Shown: positions 44,682-54,944, numbered from the stretch's first letter. The stretch: DNA of 64,000 nucleotides from Flavobacteriales bacterium (GCA_018609055.1 JABAYJ010000006.1:322805-386804); one strand, 5' to 3'. The notes: a model not told the origin generated them from the letters alone. Program-made: numbers and translations.

Positions 44682-45401
44682 ATGCTTCAAAAAATAGACC
44701 TCAACAAAATAATATTTCTTGATATTGAAACAGTTCCTTTGGAGTATGATTTTAAAAACTTACCCAGAAAAGAAATAGAATTGTGGGATAAAAAATCGAA
44801 ATACGTCCAAAGATATCAAGATATTTCGGCTGAGGAAGCCTACAACAAAGCAGGAATTTATGCCGAGTTTGGGAAAATAATTTGCATCTCGGTTGGTTAT
44901 TTTACTGAAGAGAAAAAGAACCTAAAACTAAGAGTTAAATCATTTTTTGGAGATGAGGAGAAAACGATTTTAAAAGCTTTTAATTCTCTACTAAACAAAA
45001 CCTTGAAAGAGAACTACATGCTTTGCGCTCACAATGGAAAGGAATTTGATTTTCCATTCATTGGTCGAAGAACACTAATTAATGGATTAAAGCTCCCAAG
45101 TCAACTAGACTTAGCAGGAAAAAAGCCTTGGGAAATCCCTCATTTAGACACCATGGAATTATGGAAATTTGGTGACTACAAGCACTTTACCTCCTTAGAA
45201 TTATTAGCACATGTTTTTGGAATTCCTTCTCCAAAGCAAGATTTGGATGGATCAATGGTGGCTAAAACTTACTACGAAGAAAATGATTTGGAGAGAATAA
45301 AAAAATACTGCCAAAATGATGTTGTTACAATCGCTCAGCTTTTCCTTAAATACAAAGGAAAAGACCTTATCAGTAAAGAAAATATAGAAATTATAGACTA
45401 A
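44682..45401 (+). CDS. Predicted 3'-5' exonuclease related to PolB proofreading domain
   Basis: 239 residues, a DEDDy-type exonuclease. The acidic residues lie in FLDIETVP (DxE), CAHNGKEFDFPF (Asp) and YCQNDVV (Tyr, Asp). The sequence belongs to the stand-alone PolB-exonuclease-like group widespread in Bacteroidota. It probably trims single-stranded DNA or RNA in repair. It is a single gene between the M16 terminator and an unknown membrane protein. Confidence 0.9.
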   Translation: MLQKIDLNKIIFLDIETVPLEYDFKNLPRKEIELWDKKSKYVQRYQDISAEEAYNKAGIYAEFGKIICISVGYFTEEKKNLKLRVKSFFGDEEKTILKAFNSLLNKTLKENYMLCAHNGKEFDFPFIGRRTLINGLKLPSQLDLAGKKPWEIPHLDTMELWKFGDYKHFTSLELLAHVFGIPSPKQDLDGSMVAKTYYEENDLERIKKYCQNDVVTIAQLFLKYKGKDLISKENIEIID

Positions 45402-45470
45402 TTGATATTTCTTAACTGATAGCTCCATAATATGCAATAATAGCTGTAAATTTGAATCAAAATTAATAGC

Positions 45471-45908
45471 ATGAATATTTGGAGACGATTACGATTTTTT
45501 GCCCTTGGGATAGGAATTGGATCACTTATGGTTCTTTTTCTTTTTGGAGACAGAGGCTGTGGAGGATTTTTACCAGAGAGAAGAATAAAAGATACAATCA
45601 CTACAAGAAGATTTACTTCGAGCGAATTAATTGATTGTAAAATTCAATGTAATGGATATTCTGTAGAGTCGCTTACTGAGTTTATAGAAAATGCTGATAT
45701 AGATTTTAAGAACAGTAAAAAAACTACTGATCCTCAAGAGTATATATTCCAAAACGAAGGAAAAACCTTAGTTTTTGCAATCCCAAAAGATTACGACATG
45801 CCAGTATATCTGGTAGATAGTTTTGATGTTGAATGTATTGAATGTGATACTCTTTCGAGCACATATGATCAAGATCTTAAATTTCCTTTCAGGAAAAAGA
45901 AATGGTAA
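45471..45908 (+). CDS. Conserved membrane-anchored protein of unknown function
   Basis: 145 residues. A basic start and one transmembrane helix (MNIWRRLRFFALGIGIGSLM, to about 27) are followed by GDRGCGGFLPERRI and an extracytoplasmic domain with five further cysteines in two groups (CKIQC, CIEC). Proteins of this shape are conserved in Flavobacteriales near uppS/bamA, but no role is known to me. It precedes uppS by 84 bases. Confidence 0.7.
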   Translation: MNIWRRLRFFALGIGIGSLMVLFLFGDRGCGGFLPERRIKDTITTRRFTSSELIDCKIQCNGYSVESLTEFIENADIDFKNSKKTTDPQEYIFQNEGKTLVFAIPKDYDMPVYLVDSFDVECIECDTLSSTYDQDLKFPFRKKKW

Positions 45909-45992
45909 ATTGTGTTAAATAGGTATAATATTTCCTTTTATAACTTTCATACCTCAATAATTCTTAGCATTTTCGCGTATATTTAAATAGCA

Positions 45993-46742
45993 ATGCCACA
46001 ACCAAATTCTAAAACCGGAAATACACCAACTCATGTTGCCATCATAATGGATGGGAATGGAAGATGGGCGTCTAATCACGGGAAAGATAGAATTCATGGT
46101 CACAACAGTGGTGTTAGCTCAGTAAGAGAAGTACTTACAGCTGCACAAAAAAATAATGTAAAGTACCTAACTCTTTACACTTTCTCTACCGAAAACTGGA
46201 ATAGACCCAAAGAAGAAGTAGATGGTTTAATGAATTTATTTGCTAAGACAATAGCTAATGAAATTCAGGAGTTACATGAGAATAAAGTAAAAATAAACTT
46301 TATAGGTAATACTTCTTTGTTGCCCGAGTTTGCAAGAGAAGCACTAAACTCTGCATCTGAATACACAAAAAACAATACTGGAATTGTGTTAACGTTAGCG
46401 TTAAGCTACAGTTCAAGACAAGAAATACTTGAAGCAACTAAAAAAATTGCTTTAGCAGTGAAAGAAGGAAAGATAAGCGAAGATGATATTGATGAAACTC
46501 TTTTTAGCGATAACTTGTCCACTGCAGGAATTCCTGATCCAGAGTTAATTATTCGTACTAGTGGTGAGTTCAGAATTAGCAATTTTTTGCTTTGGCAAAT
46601 TGCCTACTCTGAGTTTTATTTTACTGATACGCTTTGGCCTGACTTTAAAGAAAAAGACTTTCAATTAGCTATAGATTCTTTTCAGAACAGGGAAAGAAGA
46701 TTTGGTAAAACAAGTCAACAACTTAAACAATCGATTACATAA
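45993..46742 (+). CDS. uppS: Isoprenyl transferase (undecaprenyl diphosphate synthase)
   Basis: 249 residues. It builds the C55 carrier lipid for cell-wall synthesis by cis-addition of IPP. HVAIIMDGNGRWA holds the catalytic Asp, LYTFSTENWNRP follows, and IRTSGEFRISNFLLWQ and FYFTDTLWPDF close the active site. In RTSGExRxSNFLLWQ-type motifs all key residues are kept. It is followed by bamA after 9 bases, an order usual in Bacteroidota. Confidence 0.97.
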   Translation: MPQPNSKTGNTPTHVAIIMDGNGRWASNHGKDRIHGHNSGVSSVREVLTAAQKNNVKYLTLYTFSTENWNRPKEEVDGLMNLFAKTIANEIQELHENKVKINFIGNTSLLPEFAREALNSASEYTKNNTGIVLTLALSYSSRQEILEATKKIALAVKEGKISEDDIDETLFSDNLSTAGIPDPELIIRTSGEFRISNFLLWQIAYSEFYFTDTLWPDFKEKDFQLAIDSFQNRERRFGKTSQQLKQSIT

Positions 46743-46751
46743 AATAAGTAT

Positions 46752-49331
46752 ATGAAATTTATTATAAATACACTTTTACTCATTACTCTTTTGTCGTCCT
46801 CGGCAATTGCACAAAACCTTAGTTTTGGTAAGAATAATGTAGATTACCAAGCTCCTAAAAAATATGAGATTGGTGGGATTGTAGTAGAAGGAGCAGTTAT
46901 TACTGATGTAGAAAGAATCATCTCTTTTTCTGGATTAATAAGAGGAAGTGAAATCACTATTCCTGGATCAGATATCTCTGGAGCAATTAAAAAGCTTTGG
47001 GAGGTAAATAACTTTTCTGATATTAACATTTATGCTGATAGATTTATCGGAAGCACTGTTTTCTTAAGAATTACTCTTACAGAAAGAAGTAGAATGTCGA
47101 GATACCAACTTAAGGGAATTACTAACTCACAAGCAAAATCCTTAAAAGAAAATTTAGATTTATATAGCGGTAAACTTATTACCGAAAGTCTATTGGATAA
47201 AGCCAGATTTACTTGTAAAGATTATTTTGTAGAAAAAGGATACCTGAAGACTACAGTTTATATTACTAGCCTACCAGATACATCAGTAAACAATGCCGAA
47301 ATTTTGGTTATTAATATTGACAAAGGAGAAAAAGTTAAGATAAATGAGATTATTATTGAAGGAAACAATGCAATAGAAAAGACGAAATTTCCTTTAAGCT
47401 TATTCAAGAAAGAAGCACCAGTAATGTCTGACAAAAAAATTAAAAGGACATTAAAAGAAACTAAAGAAAGAACTTGGTGGAGATTCTGGAAGAGATCTAA
47501 GTTTATTGAAGGAAGTTATGAAGCAGAAAAAAATGGGATTATAGAAGTTTATAATTCTAAGGCCATGAGAGATGCCAAAATTGAATTCGATACTATTTAC
47601 ACTAACGACCCTTCTTCAATTAACATTAAAATGAAAATATCTGAAGGGAATAAATATTATTTCAGAAACATAAACTGGGTAGGTAACTCAAAGTATAGTT
47701 CAGGAAAATTAGACACTATTTTAGGAATTGAAAAGGGAGACGAGTACAACAAATCAAGATTAGAGTCTAAGTTATTTATGAGCCAAACAGAACTAGATAT
47801 TAGTTCATTGTACATGGATCAAGGTCACTTGTTTTTTCAAATTACTCCTATCGAAAAATCGATTGAAAATGACTCTATTGATATTGATATATTAATTTAT
47901 GAAGGGAAGATTGCTCGAATTGGAAAAATCATTATTAATGGAAATACCAAAACAAACGATCACGTAATTAGAAGAGAGCTAAGAACTAAACCTGGAATGA
48001 TTTTTAGTAGAGCTGATATTATCCGTTCACAAAGAGAATTAAGTAACCTTGGATATTTTGATCCAGAAAGAATGGGAATTAATCCTATTCCTAATCCTGC
48101 TGATGGAACTGTAGATATTGAATACACAGTTGCTGAAAAGCCATCTGACCAAGTAGAACTATCTGGAGGTTGGGGAGGAAGACAATTTGTTGGTTCACTA
48201 GGACTTTCATTTACTAATTTTTCTATCAGAAATATATTTGACAAAGAATCATGGTCGCCACTTCCTACTGGAGATGGTCAAAGATTGAGTTTAAGAGGTT
48301 CGGCAAACATCTTTTTCCAATCATTAAGTTTCTCATTTACTGAACCTTGGTTTGGAGGAAAAAAACCAACATCACTTAGTCTTAACGCTTATTATTCTTT
48401 ACAAAAAACTCAAAACTTAGGAAGGAATGATCCTTTGAATAGTATTTTTGATGTAGTTGGTGCTTCTATAGGATTAGGGACAAGACTTCGTGTTCCTGAT
48501 GATTTCTTTACTCTATTTGCAAACTTAGGATACGAATATTATACGTTAAGAAACTACACACTTTTAGATGGATTTAATAACGGTTATGCAAACAACCTAA
48601 GTTTAGGGATTACATTATCAAGAAACTCTGTAGATCAACCAATTTACCCAAGAAGTGGATCAGAGATTACTATATCGTTTAAAACTACTGCACCTTATTC
48701 TTTATTTGATGGAAGAGATGACTACTCAGATTTATCAAGTCAAGAAAAATTTAAATGGGTAGAATACAACAAAATTAAATTCTCGGCAAAATGGTACACA
48801 CCATTAGGACCAGCAAAGAAATTTGTTTTCCACTCTAGTGTAGGATTTGGTTTCCTAAATAGCTTTTCAAAAGATAAAGGAATATCCCCTTTCGAAAGAT
48901 TCTTTTATGGAGGAAGTGGTTTAACAGGATTTAGGTTAGCAGGTCGTGAGTACATTGCACTTAGAGGTTACGAAGATAATTCGATAAATACTGCAGGTGG
49001 AGATGCACTTATTACTAAATACAAAGTAGAATTAAGATACCCTATTTCGTTAAACCCAAGTGCAACAGTTTATGCACTTGCTTTTGGTGAAGCAGGAAAC
49101 TCTTGGGGAAGTTTTGAAGATTACAACCCATTTGAAGTAAAAAAATCTGCTGGGGTTGGTGTAAGATTATTTTTACCAATGTTTGGATTAATTGGATTAG
49201 ACTACGGTTGGGGCTTAGACCCATTGTCTCCGGGTGATGACGGATATAGACCAGCTTTACATGCACCAGGTAATTTTACTCCACAAGGACAGTTTCATTT
49301 TACGATTGGCATGAATATTGGAGAATTGTAA
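46752..49331 (+). CDS. bamA: Outer membrane protein assembly factor BamA
   Basis: 859 residues, the usual Bacteroidota size. A signal peptide (to about residue 20) is followed by about five POTRA domains (20-440), e.g. IGGIVVEGAVITDVERIISF and IGKIIINGNTKTNDHVIRREL. A 16-strand Omp85 barrel then fills the rest, with FYGGSGLTGFRLAGREYIALRGYED containing the RGY motif in the lid loop. It inserts barrel proteins in the outer membrane. Together with the two Skp-like genes behind it, it makes an outer-membrane assembly operon. Confidence 0.96.
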   Translation: MKFIINTLLLITLLSSSAIAQNLSFGKNNVDYQAPKKYEIGGIVVEGAVITDVERIISFSGLIRGSEITIPGSDISGAIKKLWEVNNFSDINIYADRFIGSTVFLRITLTERSRMSRYQLKGITNSQAKSLKENLDLYSGKLITESLLDKARFTCKDYFVEKGYLKTTVYITSLPDTSVNNAEILVINIDKGEKVKINEIIIEGNNAIEKTKFPLSLFKKEAPVMSDKKIKRTLKETKERTWWRFWKRSKFIEGSYEAEKNGIIEVYNSKAMRDAKIEFDTIYTNDPSSINIKMKISEGNKYYFRNINWVGNSKYSSGKLDTILGIEKGDEYNKSRLESKLFMSQTELDISSLYMDQGHLFFQITPIEKSIENDSIDIDILIYEGKIARIGKIIINGNTKTNDHVIRRELRTKPGMIFSRADIIRSQRELSNLGYFDPERMGINPIPNPADGTVDIEYTVAEKPSDQVELSGGWGGRQFVGSLGLSFTNFSIRNIFDKESWSPLPTGDGQRLSLRGSANIFFQSLSFSFTEPWFGGKKPTSLSLNAYYSLQKTQNLGRNDPLNSIFDVVGASIGLGTRLRVPDDFFTLFANLGYEYYTLRNYTLLDGFNNGYANNLSLGITLSRNSVDQPIYPRSGSEITISFKTTAPYSLFDGRDDYSDLSSQEKFKWVEYNKIKFSAKWYTPLGPAKKFVFHSSVGFGFLNSFSKDKGISPFERFFYGGSGLTGFRLAGREYIALRGYEDNSINTAGGDALITKYKVELRYPISLNPSATVYALAFGEAGNSWGSFEDYNPFEVKKSAGVGVRLFLPMFGLIGLDYGWGLDPLSPGDDGYRPALHAPGNFTPQGQFHFTIGMNIGEL

Positions 49332-49397
49332 ATCGAAACAATGAAACATCTGATTTCAAGTTTCGTTAATTAAATATTAAAACTTAAATTTACAGTC

Positions 49398-49904
49398 ATG
49401 AAAAAGATAACACTTACTTTATTAGCCTCTATTTTTGCTTTAGCATCCTTTGCTCAAAAATACGCTTATGTAGATACAGACTATATTTTGAAAAATATAC
49501 CTGAATATATCGCAGCACAAAAAACAATTGATGATCTCTCTGAAAAATACCAGAAAGAACTTGAAGCTAAAAAAGCAATGATCAATAAAAAATATCAGCT
49601 ATACCAAGCTGAGGAATTATTATTGCCTTCTGAAATGAAAAAGAAAAAGCAAGATGAAATTTTTGCATTGGAAGATGATTTAGTGAAGTTTCAACAAGAG
49701 AAATTTGGAGTTGAAGGTGAAATATTTCAAAAAAGAAAAGAATTAGTAGAGCCTATTCAAAACAAAGTATATGCTGCTATTAAAGAGCTAGCATCTGTAG
49801 GTAACTACGACTTTATATTTGACAAAGCAGGTTCGAGTAACATATTATATGCAGATCCTAAAAATGATAAGAGTAAACGAATTCTTAAAAACTTAGGATA
49901 CTAA
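49398..49904 (+). CDS. OmpH/Skp-family periplasmic chaperone (first copy)
   Basis: 168 residues. A signal peptide (MKKITLTLLASIFALASFAQ) is followed by KYAYVDTDYILKNIPEY and a long coiled coil rich in Lys and Glu (about 45-115), then NYDFIFDKAGSSNILYADP. This is the Skp/OmpH pattern: a trimer with tentacles that carries unfolded outer-membrane proteins to BamA. A second, related gene follows after 41 bases. Confidence 0.92.
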   Translation: MKKITLTLLASIFALASFAQKYAYVDTDYILKNIPEYIAAQKTIDDLSEKYQKELEAKKAMINKKYQLYQAEELLLPSEMKKKKQDEIFALEDDLVKFQQEKFGVEGEIFQKRKELVEPIQNKVYAAIKELASVGNYDFIFDKAGSSNILYADPKNDKSKRILKNLGY

Positions 49905-49945
49905 ACACAAATAATTAAATTAATAAACAATAAGATAACAACACA

Positions 49946-50515
49946 ATGAAAAAAATAATAGCAATATTAGCAGTAGCAGTTTTAGCCTTTACAGGAACGG
50001 TTAATGCTCAAAAATTCGGACATATAGATGCACAGAAAATTCTTACTGCAGTACCAGGATTTCAAGCATCAAGTGATGAAATGGAAAGGTATCAAAAAGA
50101 AAAAGAGAAACAATATCTGGATCTACAGACAATGATTCAAAACAATTATCAGAAGTACCTTGCCGAAAAAGATGCTTTATTACCATCTATCAAAGCTTCA
50201 AGAGAAAAAGAATTACAAAAAGAAGAACTTAAATTACAAGAGTTTGGAACTGAGACTCAACAAAGAATTCAACAAAAACAACAAGACCTTATGGCTCCTT
50301 TATTGAAACAAATAAAAGACGCTATTGATATTGTTGCTAAAGAAAATGGATTTGCTTACATTTTTGACATTACTCAACAAGGTTCACTTGTATATTTTGA
50401 CGGTGGAATTGATGTAACTGATTTAGTAATTGCTCAAATTAAAAAAGCTAGTGCACCAACAATTGGTACTGGAACTACTCCAACACCAACTACTCCAATC
50501 ATGCAAAATAGATAA
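49946..50515 (+). CDS. OmpH/Skp-family periplasmic chaperone (second copy)
   Basis: 189 residues. A signal peptide (MKKIIAILAVAVLAFTGTVNAQ), KFGHIDAQKILTAVPGF, a coiled-coil segment (50-130) and a YIFDITQQGSLVYFDG end match Skp/OmpH. A Thr/Pro tail (GTGTTPTPTTP) is extra. It is a diverged duplicate of the gene before it. It ends at a strong terminator, closing the uppS-bamA-skp-skp operon. Confidence 0.92.
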   Translation: MKKIIAILAVAVLAFTGTVNAQKFGHIDAQKILTAVPGFQASSDEMERYQKEKEKQYLDLQTMIQNNYQKYLAEKDALLPSIKASREKELQKEELKLQEFGTETQQRIQQKQQDLMAPLLKQIKDAIDIVAKENGFAYIFDITQQGSLVYFDGGIDVTDLVIAQIKKASAPTIGTGTTPTPTTPIMQNR

Positions 50516-50538
50516 TCCTATTTTATATAAATAGATTT

Positions 50539-50569
50539 AACCTCTTATCTCACGATAAGAGGTTTTTTT
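50539..50569 (+). terminator. Terminator of the bamA-skp operon
   Basis: AACCTCTTAT (50539-50548) pairs with ATAAGAGGTT (50555-50564), followed by T to 50569. Confidence 0.9.
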
Positions 50570-50612
50570 ATGTCTTATTTTAAGTAAATTTGAAGATAAA
50601 GATTACTAATAC

Positions 50613-52715
50613 ATGACTAATTCATTTCTTTCCACATCTATCGAATACCTTAAAGGTGTTGGGCCTAAGCGTGCGGAAATTTTAAAGAAAGAATTACGAA
50701 TATTTACTTACGATCATCTTCTTACACATTTCCCTTTTAGATATATAGATCGCTCCAAAGTTCATAAAATAAGTGAAGTGAAATCGGATGAAAGTTATGT
50801 GCAACTTAAAGGAAAAATAAGCAATGTAAAAGAAGCTGGAACAAAAGGAGGCAAACGGCTTATTGCATACCTACAAGATGAGACTGGTGTAATGGAACTT
50901 ATTTGGTTTAAAGGAGCCAAATGGATAAAACCAAAATTGATTATTGGTAAAGAGTTTATTGTATTTGGTAAACCTTCTCAGTTCAATAGTTCGTTTAATT
51001 TGGTGCATCCCGATTTAGAGGAAAAACCAACAGTTACAGATATTGTTGCTAATCTTCAGCCAGTTTATAGTTCTACAGACTTGGCAAATGCCACTGGGCT
51101 TAATACCAAAGGAATTGAAAAACTTACCAAAACTCTTGTTTCTGGAATAAAAAATCAAATTCCCGAAACTCTTCCTCAATCTCTTATTCAGGAATTGAAA
51201 CTAATGCCAAGAGAAAGAGCTTATCGAGAAATTCATCACCCACAAAGTGCTGATTTATTGAAGAAAGCTATATTTAGATTGAAGTTTGAAGAATTCTTTT
51301 TTCTGCAACTTAGGTTACTGAAACAAAAAATAATTCAGGAACAAAAGCTGAAAGGTTTTGTGTTCGAAAAAGTAGGCGAAAGCTTTAATCAGTTTTTTAC
51401 TACCAAGCTACCTTTTGAACTTACCAATGCGCAAAAGCGTGTAGTAAAAGAAATACGAGTTGATGTAGGTTCTGGTAAACACATGAACCGATTGCTGCAA
51501 GGTGATGTTGGTTCGGGAAAAACTCTTGTTGGTTTACTTGCAATGCTTATTGCTAAAGACAATGGATTTCAGTCTTTATTGATGGCTCCGACCGAAATTT
51601 TAGCCATTCAGCACTACGCTACTATTTCGGGATATTTGGAAGGAACTGGAGTTACAGTTGCTTTGTTAACTGGCTCCTCCAAAAAATCGGAGAGAGCAGT
51701 TATTCACGAGCAATTACTCTCTGGCGAATTAGATTTACTTATTGGAACTCATGCTTTGCTCGAAGATATTGTTCAGTTCAAAAACTTGGGACTTGCCATA
51801 ATTGATGAGCAACACAGGTTTGGGGTGAAACAAAGAAGTAAGCTTTGGAAAAAAAATAATATTCCTCCGCACATTTTGGTGATGACAGCTACTCCAATTC
51901 CTAGAACTCTGGCTATGACAGTTTATGGAGATTTAGACATTTCGGTTATTGATGAGCTACCACCAGGAAGAAAAGAAATATCCACCACTCATAAATTTGA
52001 CAAAGACCGTTTGTACGTGTTTAAGTTTATGGAAAAGCAAATTGCCGAAGGGAGGCAAGTGTATGTGGTGTATCCATTAATTGAAGAATCGGAACATCTG
52101 GATTTTAAAGATTTGATGGATGGTTACGAAAGCATGGCTCGAAGATTTCCTTTGCCAAATTACAAACTGAGTATTGTACATGGAAAAATGAAAGCCAAAG
52201 ACAAAGAATACGAAATGCAGCAGTTTGCAAAAGGGTTCACTAATATTATGGTGGCGACTACCGTAATTGAGGTTGGAGTAAATGTTCCTAATGCAACAGT
52301 TATGGTAATTGAAAGTGCCAATAAATTTGGATTATCTCAATTGCACCAGCTCCGAGGAAGAGTTGGAAGAGGCTCGGATAAATCGTATTGCGTGTTGATG
52401 ACCGACTATAAACTTTCGCCCACAGCCAAAACCAGAATTGAAACCATGGTTCGCACCAATGATGGTTTTGAAATTGCCGAGGAAGATTTGAAACTAAGAG
52501 GGCCAGGAGATATACTAGGAACTCAACAGAGCGGTATTTTAGACCTTAAGCTGGGTGATTTGATAAAAGACAAACAAATTGTAGTTGCAGCAAGAAACAT
52601 TGCTACAGAGCTCTTAAAACAAGATCCTGATTTATCTCTTCAAGAAAATTATTTGGTTCGACAGAGGTTGGCTTATTTGATAAAGCTTAAACCTAATTGG
52701 GGGAGGATTTCTTAA
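50613..52715 (+). CDS. recG: ATP-dependent DNA helicase RecG
   Basis: 700 residues, normal size. It remodels stalled forks and Holliday junctions. The wedge OB domain (1-170) opens SIEYLKGVGPKRAEIL. The helicase motifs are LLQGDVGSGKTLVGL (I), DEQHRFG (II, DExH), TATPIPRT (III) and HQLRGRVGRG (VI). The C-terminal TRG-type region includes RNIATELL. It stands alone after a terminator and abuts a remnant outer-membrane gene on the other strand. Confidence 0.97.
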   Translation: MTNSFLSTSIEYLKGVGPKRAEILKKELRIFTYDHLLTHFPFRYIDRSKVHKISEVKSDESYVQLKGKISNVKEAGTKGGKRLIAYLQDETGVMELIWFKGAKWIKPKLIIGKEFIVFGKPSQFNSSFNLVHPDLEEKPTVTDIVANLQPVYSSTDLANATGLNTKGIEKLTKTLVSGIKNQIPETLPQSLIQELKLMPRERAYREIHHPQSADLLKKAIFRLKFEEFFFLQLRLLKQKIIQEQKLKGFVFEKVGESFNQFFTTKLPFELTNAQKRVVKEIRVDVGSGKHMNRLLQGDVGSGKTLVGLLAMLIAKDNGFQSLLMAPTEILAIQHYATISGYLEGTGVTVALLTGSSKKSERAVIHEQLLSGELDLLIGTHALLEDIVQFKNLGLAIIDEQHRFGVKQRSKLWKKNNIPPHILVMTATPIPRTLAMTVYGDLDISVIDELPPGRKEISTTHKFDKDRLYVFKFMEKQIAEGRQVYVVYPLIEESEHLDFKDLMDGYESMARRFPLPNYKLSIVHGKMKAKDKEYEMQQFAKGFTNIMVATTVIEVGVNVPNATVMVIESANKFGLSQLHQLRGRVGRGSDKSYCVLMTDYKLSPTAKTRIETMVRTNDGFEIAEEDLKLRGPGDILGTQQSGILDLKLGDLIKDKQIVVAARNIATELLKQDPDLSLQENYLVRQRLAYLIKLKPNWGRIS

Positions 52716-52717
52716 AT

Positions 52718-53055
52718 CTAAAACCTCAAAGCAACTCGATACCCAAGAGTCATATTAAGTTCTGTTTGATTATTACTTACTCGGTAAATTGAATTACGTT
52801 TAGAGAAATTATCGAGCTTAGAAATAGAACTCGAATTATCTGAAATCAATACATTTAATTCGGGACCAGCCACTAAAGACAGATTGCTCCTAATAATGGA
52901 TCAGAATTAATAATTATTACGTTAGCTCCAATTATTGTTACTCTTGTGTCCTTGTCAATTATCTGTCCTTTTACAACTTGCGTTAGGTTTTGACCTATTA
53001 AATTAACTTGTAGTAGTAGAAATAGTCCTAGATTAAATAATGTCCTTTTTTTCAT
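52718..53055 (-). pseudogene. Remnant of a carboxypeptidase-regulatory/outer-membrane barrel protein
   Basis: From the ATG at 53055 a signal peptide (MKKRTLFNLGLFLLLQVNLIG) and the start of a CarboxypepD_reg domain (VVKGQIIDKDTRVTIIGANV, DPLLGA) run until about 52887. There the frame meets a stop, but a different frame continues as NLSLVAGPELNVLISD to ELNMTLGYRVALRF and a stop at 52718, which is the typical last strand of an outer-membrane barrel. The middle of the gene, probably many hundred bases, is deleted, and the junction is out of frame. This is a decayed gene left between recG and the respiratory operon. Confidence 0.75.
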
Positions 53056-53113
53056 GATAGTTTTGTTTTATATCTATATGACAACCTAAAATGAATTACC
53101 CCCTACTCTAAAA

Positions 53114-53144
53114 CAAAAAAAGCCACTCCTTTTGGAATGGCTTT
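53114..53144 (-). terminator. Terminator of the respiratory operon
   Basis: AAAGCCATTCC and GGAGTGGCTTT on the minus strand (53134-53144, 53119-53129; one mismatch) form a hairpin followed by a T-run to 53114. It lies 24 bases after the coxA stop. Confidence 0.87.
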
Positions 53145-53168
53145 ATAAACTGATTATATCTTATATCT

Positions 53169-54944
53169 CTAATGCGATACTTCCCCCTCTTTCAATGGAG
53201 TTGTTTGTGGTACAAAATCCTCTTCGTGGTCTGGATTACTGTAATCATAAGGCCACCTATGAACAACTGGTAAATCACCAGGCCAGTTTCCGTGCCCCAT
53301 TTCTACTGGAGTTGTCCACTCCAATGTATTCGATTTCCAAGGGTTTTGAGTTGTTTTTCTTCCATTGTAAATACTGTAAAAGAAATTGTAGAAGAAGATG
53401 ATTTGTGCAATCCCTCCAACTATTGCAAATATTGAAATCACAACATTAAGATCCTGAACGTGATCCAAAAATGCAAACTCAGTATTAGCGTAATATCTTC
53501 TTGGCGCTCCTGCTAATCCAACAAAGTGCATTGGAAAGAATACTCCGTACCCGCTAATTAGCGTTAACCAAAAGTGAGCGTATCCAAGCTTCTTGTTCAT
53601 CATTTTTCCATACATTTTAGGGAACCAGTGATAAACTCCGGCAAACATCCCGAAAATAGCTGACAGCCCCATCACAATGTGAAAGTGAGCTACAACAAAA
53701 TACGTATCGTGAACTGGAATATCAAGTGTTGCATCAGCAAGAATAATTCCTGTTAATCCTCCTGTTATAAAAGTAGATACTAATCCAATAGAGAATAACA
53801 TTGCTGGTGTGTAACGGATATTTCCTTTCCACAATGTAGTAATGTAGTTAAAGGCTTTTACTGCAGATGGTATTGCAATCAATAATGTTGTGAATACAAA
53901 GATTCCTCCAATAAATGGATTCATTCCTGTAATAAACATATGGTGACCCCAAACGATAAACGAAAGGAAACCAATTGCTAAAATAGAACCAATCATTGCA
54001 CGGTAACCAAAAATTGGCTTACGTGAGTTAGTTGATACAATTTCTGATGTAATACCTAATGCTGGTAGTAATACGATATATACTTCTGGGTGACCTAAGA
54101 ACCAAAATAAATGTTGGTATAATATTGGTGAACCTCCAGATGCATCTAATGCTTCTCCTCCAATAAAGATATCAGACAAGTAGAAACTTGTTCCAAAAGT
54201 CTTATCCATTAATAACAACAATACTGCTGATACTAATACTGGAAAAGAAAGTACACCTAAAATTGCAGTTACAAAGAATGCCCAAATAGTAAGTGGCAAT
54301 CTTGTCATTTTCATTCCAATGGTTCTTAAGTTAATAATTGTAACAATGTAATTAAGCGCCCCAATTAATGAGGAAGCTATAAACAGTGTCATACTTAATA
54401 ACCACAAAGTCATTCCAAGTCCCGATCCAGGTATAGCTTGTTCCAAAATACTTAATGGAGGGTAAACTGTCCATCCTGAGGATGCTGGTCCACTTTCTAC
54501 CATTAATGAATAAAACATGATTAAACTTGATAGTAAGAATAACCAAAACGATAACATGTTCAAGAATCCTGAAGCCATATCTCTTGCTCCTACCTGCAAT
54601 GGAATAAGTAAATTACTGAAAGTTCCACTTAATCCTCCTGTCAATACAAAGAATACCATAATGGTTCCGTGAATTGTTACTAATGCTAAATATCTGTCTG
54701 GCTTAAGTAACCCGTCAGAGGTTAAATAACTATCTCCTAAAAAGAATTTCATTGCCTCAAACTCTTCGTTTGGCCATGCTATTTGCAATCTAAATAGTAC
54801 GGATAAAATAACCGCTACAATACCCATGAACATAGCAGTTAATAGAAACTGCTTAGAGATCATTTTGTGATCTTGACTAAAAATATATTTAGTAATAAAA
54901 CTTTCGTGGTGGTGGTGTCCTTCTTCGTGTGTGTGTGCTCCCAT
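53169..54944 (-). CDS. coxA: Cytochrome c oxidase subunit I
   Basis: 591 residues with twelve or more membrane helices. Heme and copper ligands lie in FVLTGGLSGTFSN-adjacent LVTIHGTIMVFF (heme a His), WFLGHPEVYIVLLPALG (CuB His and the cross-linked Tyr) and HDTYFVVAHFHIVMG (two heme His). HPEVY marks an A-type heme-copper oxidase. The N-terminus has a run of histidines (HTHEEGHHHHES). It is the last gene of the operon, following coxB by 43 bases. Subunit III is not in the window. Confidence 0.97.
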   Translation of the reverse strand: MGAHTHEEGHHHHESFITKYIFSQDHKMISKQFLLTAMFMGIVAVILSVLFRLQIAWPNEEFEAMKFFLGDSYLTSDGLLKPDRYLALVTIHGTIMVFFVLTGGLSGTFSNLLIPLQVGARDMASGFLNMLSFWLFLLSSLIMFYSLMVESGPASSGWTVYPPLSILEQAIPGSGLGMTLWLLSMTLFIASSLIGALNYIVTIINLRTIGMKMTRLPLTIWAFFVTAILGVLSFPVLVSAVLLLLMDKTFGTSFYLSDIFIGGEALDASGGSPILYQHLFWFLGHPEVYIVLLPALGITSEIVSTNSRKPIFGYRAMIGSILAIGFLSFIVWGHHMFITGMNPFIGGIFVFTTLLIAIPSAVKAFNYITTLWKGNIRYTPAMLFSIGLVSTFITGGLTGIILADATLDIPVHDTYFVVAHFHIVMGLSAIFGMFAGVYHWFPKMYGKMMNKKLGYAHFWLTLISGYGVFFPMHFVGLAGAPRRYYANTEFAFLDHVQDLNVVISIFAIVGGIAQIIFFYNFFYSIYNGRKTTQNPWKSNTLEWTTPVEMGHGNWPGDLPVVHRWPYDYSNPDHEEDFVPQTTPLKEGEVSH

